64,000 nucleotides of DNA from Streptomyces sp. HD (lineage in GTDB: Bacteria > Actinomycetota > Actinomycetes > Streptomycetales > Streptomycetaceae): contig NZ_JAQMYP010000006.1 in NCBI RefSeq assembly GCF_028369295.1, positions 1 through 64,000 on the forward strand, in the 5' to 3' direction. Position 1 is the stretch's first letter; each line of letters begins with the position of its first letter. The notes under the pieces were generated by a model. That model worked only from the letters and a program-made list of their open reading frames with translations. It did not search any database and was not told where the DNA came from. Made by a program: the position numbers and the translations under genes. This document shows positions 54,101 through 62,000 of the stretch, one piece after another.

Positions 54101-57100
54101 CCTTCAGCACGGCGAGCAGTCCTACGACCATCTCCACCGAGCGTTCCAGATGGATGCCGACGCAGCGCTCGGGCCCGACCCCGAGTGAGGTCAGCTGCCG
54201 GGCAAGGGCGTTGGCACGCGCGTTGAGCTCGGCGTACGTCAGTCGTGTACCGCCCTCGATGCCGTACTCCACGGCGGTGAGGCCAGGGCTCTTCGCCGCC
54301 TGTTCCTCCACCAGCGCGGTCAGCGTGGTGGCGGGCATGGGGTGGGCGGTGTCGTTCCACTCCCCCAGCATCCGGGCACGCTCGCGCCGGGTGAGGACGT
54401 CGGCCAGGGCCACGGGCAGGTCGGGGCGCCGGGCCAGCTCACCGACCAGTCGTACGAACCGCTCGACCATGTCCTGGGCGGATGCGCGGTCGTACAGATC
54501 GCTGCTGTGGACGAGCGAGCCGGTGATGCCGCCGCCGTCCGCCCGTTCGAAGACATGGAAGGCGAGGTCGGTCTTCGCCGTGTAGAAGTCGACGCGCACT
54601 TCGCTGAGCGTCAGTCCCGCGAAGTCCCTTGTTCTGTCCGGTACTTGCTGATGAGCCAGCATGACCTGGAAGAGTGGGTGCCGGCCCATCGAGCGGGCCG
54701 GTGCGAGCGCGTCCACGAGCCGCTCGAACGGCAGGTCCTGGTGGGCGTACGCATCCACGTCGGTCTCGCGCACCCGGGCGAGCAGGGTACGGAAGGTCGG
54801 GTCGCGGGAGAGGTCGGTGCGCAGCACCAGGGTGTTGACGAAGAGGCCCACGAGGTCGTCGAGCGCCGCGTCGCCCCGTCCGGCGACCGGCGTTCCCAAG
54901 GGGATGTCGTCCCCGGCACCCAACCGCGAGAGCAGGACCGCGAGGGCGGCCTGGAGCGCCATGAAGACGGTGCCGCCGGCCTCCGCGGCCAGGTCCCGCA
55001 GCGCGGCGTGGACGTCCGGGCCGAGGTCGAAGTCGACGGCACCGGCCCCGTATCCGGCGACGGCCGGTCGAGGCCGGTCGACGGGCAGCTGGAGTTCCTC
55101 CGGAAGCGACTCCAACTGCCTTACCCAGTAATCGAGTTCGGGCTCGGCCGCCCCTCCCTCGTCGAGCAACTGCCGCTGCCACAGCGTGTGGTCGGCATAC
55201 TGCACGGCGAGCGGCGGCCAATCGGGCCGGTCGCCTCGTGCCCTCGCCGCGTAGGCCGTCTCCAGGTCCCGCAGCATCGGCTCCGCCGACCAGCCGTCGG
55301 TCGCGATGTGGTGGACGAGGAGGAGCAGCACGTGCTCGTCGGGGCCGAGGGAGTACAGCGTGGCGCGTACGGGGATCTCGGCATCGAGCGCGAAGGAATA
55401 CGCGGCGGCCTCGCGCAGCAGCGCGTCGAGTTCCCCGAACCCGGCCCCAGCCCCAGCCCCAGCCCCGGCAGGCACCATCTCGAACGGCACGGACGCGTCC
55501 GTCAGGATCCGCTGGTACGGGGTGCCGTCGTCGTCCGGGAAGACCGTGCGCAGCGCCTCGTGACGGGCCACGACGTCATCGAGGGCGGCTCGCAGCGCAT
55601 CGCTGTCGAGCGGTCCGGTGAGGCGTACGGCGGTGTGGATGTTGTACGTCGGGCTCGGCCCCTCCAGCCGGTACAGGAACCACAGCCTGGCCTGCGCGGA
55701 GGACAGCGGCACCGGGTCGGGGCGCCGGGCCGGCCGCAGTGCGGGGCGCCGTTCGGCGGCCGGGGCCGTCAGGAGCGGGGCGAGCGCGGCCACGGTCGGG
55801 GTGTCGAAGACGGCTCGTAGGGGGAGGACGGCGCCCAGCTCGGCCCGGATGCGGGCGACCAGGCGGGTGGCCAGCACGGAGTGGCCGCCGAGGGTGAAGA
55901 ACTCGTCGTGGATGCCGACGGCGGGCAGTTCGAGCAGGTCGGCGAAGAGGGCGCACAGGGTCGCCTCCGCCTCGGTGCGGGGGGCGGTGGCGGTGGTGAG
56001 GCCGGAGAGGTCGGGGGCGGGCAGGGCCGCGCGGTCGAGTTTGCCGTTGGGGGTCAGCGGCAGGGCGTCGAGGAGGACGACCACGGCGGGCAGCAGGTGT
56101 TCGGGGAGCGTCGCCTTGAGGTCCTGCCTGACCCGCAGCGGTTCCAGTGCGGCGCCGGGGTGGGGCACGGCGTACGCCACCAGCCTCGGCTCGCCCGGCT
56201 GGTCCTGACGTACCGTCACCGCCGCCTGGGACACGCCGGGCAGGGCGGCCACCGCGGCCTCGGTCTCGCCCGGCTCGACGCGGAATCCGCGGATCTTGAC
56301 CTGGTCGTCGGAACGGCCCAGGAACTCCAGCGCACCCTGCACGGTCCAGCGCACCAGGTCCCCGGTGCGGTAGAGGCGGGCTCCGGGCGGGCCGTACGGG
56401 TCGGCGACGAAGCGGTCGGCAGTGAGGCCGGGGCGGCGCAGATAGCCGCGGGCCAGCTGGGCGCCGCCGAGGTAGAGCTCGCCGGGGACGCCGGGCGGTA
56501 CGGGGCGCAGGGCCGCGTCGAGCACGAGGGTGCGGGTGTTCCACACCGGGCGGCCGATCGGCACGGATCCCGCGGCGGACCTCGTCCCGTCGGCGCACGG
56601 CCAGGCGGTGACGTCCACGGCGGCCTCGGTGGGGCCGTACAGGTTGTGCAGCTCGGTTCCGGGCAGCGACTCGGCGCAGCGCTCGGCGAGTTCGGAGGGC
56701 AGGGCCTCGCCGCTGCACACGATCCTGCGCAGGATGCCGCGCGCCTGCCCGGCGGCGGGGTCGTCGAGGAACACGCGCAGCATCGAGGGCACGAAGTGCA
56801 CGGTCGTGACGCGGCGGTCGCGGATCAGCTCGGCGAGGTAGCCGGGGTCGCGGTGGCCGCCGGGCCGGGCGAGCACCAGCATGGCACCGGTGATCAGCGG
56901 CCAGAAGAACTCCCAGACGGAGACGTCGAAACTGGCCGGCGTCTTCTGCAGCACACGGTCCCCGGGCCCGAGTCCGTACGTCTCCTGCATCCACAGCAGC
57001 CGGTTGACGATCCCGGCGTGCGGGACGACGACCCCCTTGGGGCGGCCGGTGGAGCCGGAGGTGTGGATGACGTAGGCGGGGTGCTCGGGACACAGGGGGC

Positions 57101-59063
57101 GCAGCCGGTCCTCGTCGGTGAGTTCCACGGAGTCGAAGGCGGAGGTGTCCGTGTCGACCAGGAGGAGGGGCACTCCGGACGGCAGTACGCGGGCCGTGTC
57201 CGTGGCGGTCAGGACCAGCGTCGGTTCGGCGTCCTCCACCATGAACGCCAGTCGTTCGGCCGGGTAGCCGGTGTCCAACGGCACATACGCCGCGCCCGCC
57301 TTGAGCACCGCGAGCAGCGCCACCACCAGGTCGGTTCCGCGGTCCAGGGCCACGCCCACGAGGTGCTCGGGGCCCACGCCGTGGGAGATCAGCAGCCGGG
57401 CGAGGCGGTTGGCGCGGGCGTGCAGAGTGGCATGGTCGAGGGCGGGCGAGCCGTCGTCGGCGATGAGGGCGGGGGCGTCGGGGGTGCGTGCGGCCTGCTG
57501 GGCGAGGAGGTCGGGCAGGTGGGTGGCGGGGACGGGGTGGTCGGTGGCGTTCCACTCCGACAGGACCCGGTGCTCCTCGGCCTCCGTCATCAACGGCAGC
57601 AGAGAGACGGCGAGTTCGGGGTCCGCGAGGGCCGCGGCGAGCAGCGTCTCCAGGTGCCGGAGCAGCCGGTCGACGGTGTCCGGGGTGAAGAGGCCGCTGC
57701 GGTGGGTGGCCTCGATCCGCAGGCGGCCGCCGGTGAGGAAGGCCTCCAGGGACAGGTCGAACTGGGTGGTGTCGTTGTGGACGGTCTCCCACTCGGCGGT
57801 CACGCCCGGAAGCTGCGGTCCTTCGAGCCCCTGGGTGAGGAAGAGCAGCATGACATCGAAGTAGACGGACCGGCCGGGCTGCCGTTGCGGCTTCAGTCGC
57901 TCCACCAGCTTGTCGAACGGCATGTCCTGGTGGGCGTAGCCGTCGGTGCACACCGGCTTGACCCGCTCTACCAGTTCGGCGAAGCCGGGGTCGCCTTCGA
58001 GGTCGGCGCGCAGGGCGAGAGTGTTGCCGAAGTTGCCGATCAGCTTTTCGAGGCCGGGGAGGTCGCGGTTCATGACGGCCGAGCCGATGGGGATGTCGGT
58101 GGCGCCCGTGGTGCGGTGCAGCAGTGCGGCCAGACCGGCGAACAGCACCATGAAGGGCGTCGCGCCCGCGCCCCGCGCGAACGCGGTGAGCCGGTCGGTG
58201 ACGTCGGGGGCGAAGGTGTGGAAGCGGCGGTCGCCGTGCGCGGTGGGGCGGGCGGTGCGTGGTGCGTCGACAGGGAGGGGGAGAGGGCGGGGTTCGGGGA
58301 CCAGGGTGGTGCGCCAGTGGTCGAGGTGGTCCGACAGTCGCTCGTCCGTCCAGGTGGTGCGCTGCCAGTGCGCGAAGTCGCCGTACTGGAGGGGCAGTTG
58401 ATCGAGCGGGGAGGGTTCGCCGTCGGCCGCCGCGCGGTAGAGGGCGGTCAGATCGCGGGAAAGGACGTTGAACGTGCCTCCGTCCCAGGCGATGTGATGA
58501 ACGGTCAGGACGAGGGTGTGATCCTGCTCCGCGCGCCGGACCAGCAGCGCACGCAGCGGGTGGTCGGCGGCGAGGTCGAAAGGCGTCGCCGAGGCGGCAC
58601 GGGCCAGTTCCGTCGCCCTGCGATCCTGCTCCTCCCCTTCCCGCCCGCGCAGGTCGGCCGTGGCGAACTCCACCTCCGCCCCGGCGTCCACGATCTGCTC
58701 GGGGGTGCCGTCGGCGGTGGCCGGGTAGCGGGTACGGAGTATCTCGTGCCGGTCGAGCAGCCCTTGCAGGGCCGTGCGCAGGGCGGCCGGGTCGAGCGGG
58801 CCGCGCAGGCGGATGGCGAGGCAGACGTTGTAGGCGGGGCCGGCCGGGTCGAGCTGCTGGAGCAGCCACATCCGGGACTGGGCGTACGACAGCGGCAGCC
58901 GTGCCGTGTCCGTGGGCCGGGGCGGGATCCTCCCCCACTGCCTAAAGGGCGTGGGAGGTGCCCCCAGGCGGGCGGCGGCGTCGGCCAGACCGGCGCTCTC
59001 CAGCCTGCGGCGCAGGAGTTCACGCTTGCGTGCGGCGAGGTCGGCGGCGGGGGGCTGCGTCAC
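51171..59063 (-). CDS. NRPS: C - A(Ser) - T - C - A(formyl-hydroxy-Orn) - T - E
   Basis: The protein has 2630 aa. C1 is at about 55-490 (VHHIAWDGG). A1 is at about 520-1000, specificity residues D-V-W-H-V-S-L-V-D-K, a standard serine code. T1 (GGHSV) is near 1059. C2 is at about 1115-1545 (VHHIATDGW). A2 is at about 1570-2060, residues D-I-N-Y-W-G-G-I-G-K, the code I recall for N5-formyl-N5-hydroxyornithine in coelichelin synthetase. T2 (GGDSI) is near 2117. E is at about 2170-2600 (HHLVVDGVSW, EGHGRE, GYGLLRHLNP, FNYLGRF). It should add Ser and then formyl-hydroxy-ornithine and epimerise the latter to D. GTG 59063 overlaps the upstream stop as GTGA. There is no thioesterase. A Gly-Ala repeat interrupts C2. 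Confidence 0.93.
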   Translation of the reverse strand: MTQPPAADLAARKRELLRRRLESAGLADAAARLGAPPTPFRQWGRIPPRPTDTARLPLSYAQSRMWLLQQLDPAGPAYNVCLAIRLRGPLDPAALRTALQGLLDRHEILRTRYPATADGTPEQIVDAGAEVEFATADLRGREGEEQDRRATELARAASATPFDLAADHPLRALLVRRAEQDHTLVLTVHHIAWDGGTFNVLSRDLTALYRAAADGEPSPLDQLPLQYGDFAHWQRTTWTDERLSDHLDHWRTTLVPEPRPLPLPVDAPRTARPTAHGDRRFHTFAPDVTDRLTAFARGAGATPFMVLFAGLAALLHRTTGATDIPIGSAVMNRDLPGLEKLIGNFGNTLALRADLEGDPGFAELVERVKPVCTDGYAHQDMPFDKLVERLKPQRQPGRSVYFDVMLLFLTQGLEGPQLPGVTAEWETVHNDTTQFDLSLEAFLTGGRLRIEATHRSGLFTPDTVDRLLRHLETLLAAALADPELAVSLLPLMTEAEEHRVLSEWNATDHPVPATHLPDLLAQQAARTPDAPALIADDGSPALDHATLHARANRLARLLISHGVGPEHLVGVALDRGTDLVVALLAVLKAGAAYVPLDTGYPAERLAFMVEDAEPTLVLTATDTARVLPSGVPLLLVDTDTSAFDSVELTDEDRLRPLCPEHPAYVIHTSGSTGRPKGVVVPHAGIVNRLLWMQETYGLGPGDRVLQKTPASFDVSVWEFFWPLITGAMLVLARPGGHRDPGYLAELIRDRRVTTVHFVPSMLRVFLDDPAAGQARGILRRIVCSGEALPSELAERCAESLPGTELHNLYGPTEAAVDVTAWPCADGTRSAAGSVPIGRPVWNTRTLVLDAALRPVPPGVPGELYLGGAQLARGYLRRPGLTADRFVADPYGPPGARLYRTGDLVRWTVQGALEFLGRSDDQVKIRGFRVEPGETEAAVAALPGVSQAAVTVRQDQPGEPRLVAYAVPHPGAALEPLRVRQDLKATLPEHLLPAVVVLLDALPLTPNGKLDRAALPAPDLSGLTTATAPRTEAEATLCALFADLLELPAVGIHDEFFTLGGHSVLATRLVARIRAELGAVLPLRAVFDTPTVAALAPLLTAPAAERRPALRPARRPDPVPLSSAQARLWFLYRLEGPSPTYNIHTAVRLTGPLDSDALRAALDDVVARHEALRTVFPDDDGTPYQRILTDASVPFEMVPAGAGAGAGAGFGELDALLREAAAYSFALDAEIPVRATLYSLGPDEHVLLLLVHHIATDGWSAEPMLRDLETAYAARARGDRPDWPPLAVQYADHTLWQRQLLDEGGAAEPELDYWVRQLESLPEELQLPVDRPRPAVAGYGAGAVDFDLGPDVHAALRDLAAEAGGTVFMALQAALAVLLSRLGAGDDIPLGTPVAGRGDAALDDLVGLFVNTLVLRTDLSRDPTFRTLLARVRETDVDAYAHQDLPFERLVDALAPARSMGRHPLFQVMLAHQQVPDRTRDFAGLTLSEVRVDFYTAKTDLAFHVFERADGGGITGSLVHSSDLYDRASAQDMVERFVRLVGELARRPDLPVALADVLTRRERARMLGEWNDTAHPMPATTLTALVEEQAAKSPGLTAVEYGIEGGTRLTYAELNARANALARQLTSLGVGPERCVGIHLERSVEMVVGLLAVLKAGGAFVPLEPSWPARRIVEVSRNAALTAVLGRPGNATVFGDDAPPFVEVRLDGPQEPDNPAVPVDPEGLAYVIHTSGSTGVPKGAMIRHRAIAHRLLWQRGLLGFGTDDAALFKAPLGFDISINEIFLPLVNGGRVVIAEPGGERDVDYLLDTVERHRVTFTYLVSSMLDLLLELDGFARRARSLRHVWCGGEVLTPELFARFRTASPAVMYHGYGPAEATIGVSHVVYRTGAIRSAVSIGRPNGNTRLYVLDDRLQPVPVGVPGELYAGGVYLGRGYVNDPRRTADHWVADPFGPPGERLYRTGDLVRWQRDGTLEFLGRADNQVKIRGMRVELEEIEAILEQHPGVRRGVVVIREDAPGVKQLAGYCLAAEELEELDELHGWLRERLPEHMVPRTLTALDAFPLLPSGKVDRGSLPAPVTTTSVAPAREPAGERERQLCELFASVLGVARVDVDDNFFELGGDSIVSIRLVTLARRAGMALSPRQVFQTPTPAGLAAAASAEHTDTALVDEPVGEADLTPVMHWTAASDGSYAGLAQAVLLVTPQDLTYDTAVDVLQAVLDRHDVLRARLTDKLVVPAEGTLRAGELLSQVRGAALDDELAAAVARLDPAAGRMLQAVWFTDSQRLLVVAHHLVVDGVSWRIIMADLAEAWQSGRALPHGGTSFRTWSRLLGEEASKPDRVGELAWWTRALDDVRPLIDRSHGAGAEPQERSLVLPAAITKPLLTEVPAAYHAAVPDVLLTALALAATAWRERRGDLTGRALLVGLEGHGREDGIAEGVDLSSTVGWFTTFHPVGIDPGPLEVDDALSGGPAAGLALKRIKEQLRAVPDHGIGYGLLRHLNPDTAPVLEKLPQPQILFNYLGRFTASGSEEEPWELAPEAPMLRVPTPTTVFGLEINAAAVEEETDGVRLHVSASWPDSFLTEVEARDLLVLWELALHGLARHTPAGGLTPSDLPLVELTQEDIDDFENDLDDF
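55445..55468 (-). repeat. Hexanucleotide repeat in NRPS C2 domain
   Basis: Three copies of CCCCAG plus one CCCCGG encode a Gly-Ala run (GAGAGAGAG) within the second condensation domain, a likely slippage-prone surface loop. Confidence 0.85.
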
Positions 59064-62000
59064 TGGTCTCCGCCTTTCAGGAGCAGTTCGAGGGACGTGG
59101 TCCAGAGCGCGGCCAGCCGCTCGATCCCGGCCTGCGTGAACAGCCGCTCCGGCCACTGCCAGCAGACCGAGAGTCCCGTCCCGGTGATCACCGCGTCGAC
59201 GACGAGGGCGTAGGGGGCGGGCATGGCGGGGTCGGCGCCGCTGCCCATGGCACCGGTCTCGGGAGCGCCGGTGAACACCGCGGCGTCACGGCGCTCGCCC
59301 ATCGTCATCCGGCCCAGGTAGTTGAACTGGATCTGCGGCTCGGGGAGTCGGGCGAGTTGCGGAGCGGTCTCCGGGTTGAGGTGGCGGAGCAGGCCGTAGC
59401 CGATTCCCTTGTCGGGCAGGGCGGTCAGCTGGTCGCGGACGCGGCGTACGTGGTCCGTGGGGCCGGGGTCGAGCCGGACCGGGAAGACGCTGGTGAACCA
59501 GCCGAGGGTGGCGGTGAGGTCGGCGCCGGGGAGGAGGTGCTCCTCTCGGCCGTGGCCCTCCAGGGCGATCAGGACCGAGGAGTCGGGGCCGCCCCGCCAG
59601 GACGGTACGGCGAGGGCCAGCGCGGTCAGCAGCACTTCCTGGACTCCGGCCCCGGCCAGGATTGCGGTGTCGTCCGCACCCAGCGTCGTCCAGTGTCTGC
59701 GGATGGTGGCCCTGGTGTCCCGGGCGGGGTCCAGGGGCCCGGCTCCCAAGGGCGGTTCGGGTCGGTCCAGTACGCCCTTCCAGTAGGCGAGTTCGGCCGA
59801 TCGGGTCGGTGCCAGTTCCTGAAGCGCCCGTGCCCACTCACGGAAGGAGGTGCCGACGGGCGACAGGTCCCTGCCCTCCCAGGCGGCGGCCAGGTCGGCG
59901 CCCAGGACACCCCAGGACGCCGCGTCGGCCACCAGGTGATGCAGCACGACCAGGAGCCGCCCCTCACGACCGCCGCCGGCGTCGAACCACAGGAACCTCG
60001 CCATCGCCCCGGCCGCCGGGTCGAGCTCGGTCACCAACTCGTCCATCGCCTCCGGCACCAGCGTGCCGATCGCCGTGTGGTCCATGCGCTCGGCATCTAT
60101 CCGGCGTACGCGGTCGGCGGCGCGGGCCGTGCCTGCGGGTGCGGCATGGAAACGCCAGGTCCCGTCCGCTGCCGGGGTGAAAGTGGAGCGCAGCAGGTCG
60201 TGCCGGTCCAGGACCGACTGGACCGTGCGATACAGGCCGTCGAGGTCCATGCCGGGCGGGGTGCGCAGGAAGCGGGCCTGGCTGAGGGCACGGAAGGGGC
60301 CGCCCTGCTCGGTGAGCCAGGTCAGGATGGGGGTGAGGGGGATGTCGCCGGTGCCGGCGGAGAGGTCGGGGGTCCGGTGTTCTGTGGTGCCGGCACGGGA
60401 TGCGCCGGGGTCCGCCCGTTCGGCGAGTTCGGCGAGTTCGGCGAGTTCGGCGAGTTCGGCGAGTTCGGCGAGTTCGGCGAGTTCGGCGATCGTGGGCCGT
60501 TCGAACACGTCCCGCGGCGAGAATGCGAACCCGGCCGCCCGCGCCTGGCTGACCAGCCGCATCGACACGATGCTGTCGCCGCCCAGCGCGAAGAAGCTGT
60601 CGTGCACCCCGACCGAGTCCAGCCCCAGGACCTCGGCGAACAGGATGGCGAGCCGCTCCTCGGCCGGGTTCCGGGGCGGCTGCGCGGCCGGCCCTCCGGA
60701 CCGGGTCGGCGCCGGAAGGGCGGCGGTGTCCAGCTTGCCGTTGAGGGTGAGCGGGAAGCCGTCCACGGGGACGAAGGCCGACGGCACCATGTAGTCGGGC
60801 AGTATGGCGGCCACGGCCCGGCGCAGCAGCTCCGCGGTCTCCTCGGCGGGCGGTGCGGCCAGGATGACGTAGGCGACCAGGCGCCGTACCCCTGGAGTGT
60901 CCTCGCGGACGACGACCGCCGCACGCTCGACGAGGTCGTGCTCCAGCAGGACCGCCTCGATCTCGCCGGGTTCGATCCGGTAGCCCCTGATCTTGACCTG
61001 GTCGTCGACCCGGCCCAGGCACTCCACCAGACCGGCCTCGGTCCAGCGGGCGATGTCGCCGGTGCGGTACATGCGTTCGCCGGGGTCGCCGGAGAAGGGG
61101 TCGGCGACGAAACGGCTCGCGGTGGCCGCCGGTCGGCCGAGGTAGCCGCGGGCCAGGCCGGCGCCCGCCACGTACAGCTCGCCCTCGACGCCGACGGGGA
61201 CGGGGTTGAGGTGTCCGTCCAGGATGTAGAGGGTGCCGCCTGCCACGGGGCGGCCGATGGCGGGGCGGTCGGTGAGGGCGAGGTCGCAGTCGGCCGAGTC
61301 GACGGTGCATTCGGTGGGGCCGTAGAGGTTGTGCGCGGTGAGTCCGTCGGTGTCGCGCAGGGTGCGCCAGAGGTCGGGCGGTACGGCCTCGCCGCCGACG
61401 CCGAGGACCTTCAACTCCGCCTGCCAGTCCCCGCCTTGGGCGACCAGTTCGCCGAGCAGCGACGGAGACAGCTCGATGAACTCGATGCCGTGCCTGGCGA
61501 GGAAGTCCCGGAGGGCAGCGGGGTCGCGGCGGACGTCCTCGGGGACCATGTGCAGCTCGTGGCCGGCGAACATCCACAGCATGGGTTGCCAGGAGGCGTC
61601 GAAGGCGATGGGCCAGGCGTGGCCTATACGGAGTTGGCGTCCACCGGTTGCCGTGGAGGCCGGGTTGTGGAGTGCGGCGTTGTGGGCGGTGAAGAGGTTG
61701 GTGATGGCTCGCTGCGGGATGACTACGGCTTTGGGGCGGCCGGTGGAGCCGGAAGTGTAGATGACGTAGGCGGGGTTTTCTGGGAGTAGTGATGTGTCGG
61801 TGAGGTTGGAGGGGCTGGTGTGGGCTAGGCGTTCACGTGTATCGGGGGCGTCGAGGAGCACGAAGCGGGTGGGTGGTATTTCCGGTTGACGACTGCCGGT
61901 TGGTTGTGGCTGGTCGCGCCCACGCGGCGGAGCCGCATATGTCACAGCCCCGCGCCCCTTAGAGCAGGGCGTTGCAGTCGTCGTGGTGACAAGTGCGACT

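Noticed and set aside
59064..59156. Longer start for the two-module NRPS
   Set aside because: Upstream codons read the 3' end of the preceding gene out of frame; GTG 59063 has GGAGACCA and a GTGA overlap.
60422..60484. CRISPR-like array
   Set aside because: Units are contiguous 9-mers without spacers and encode an AEL linker.
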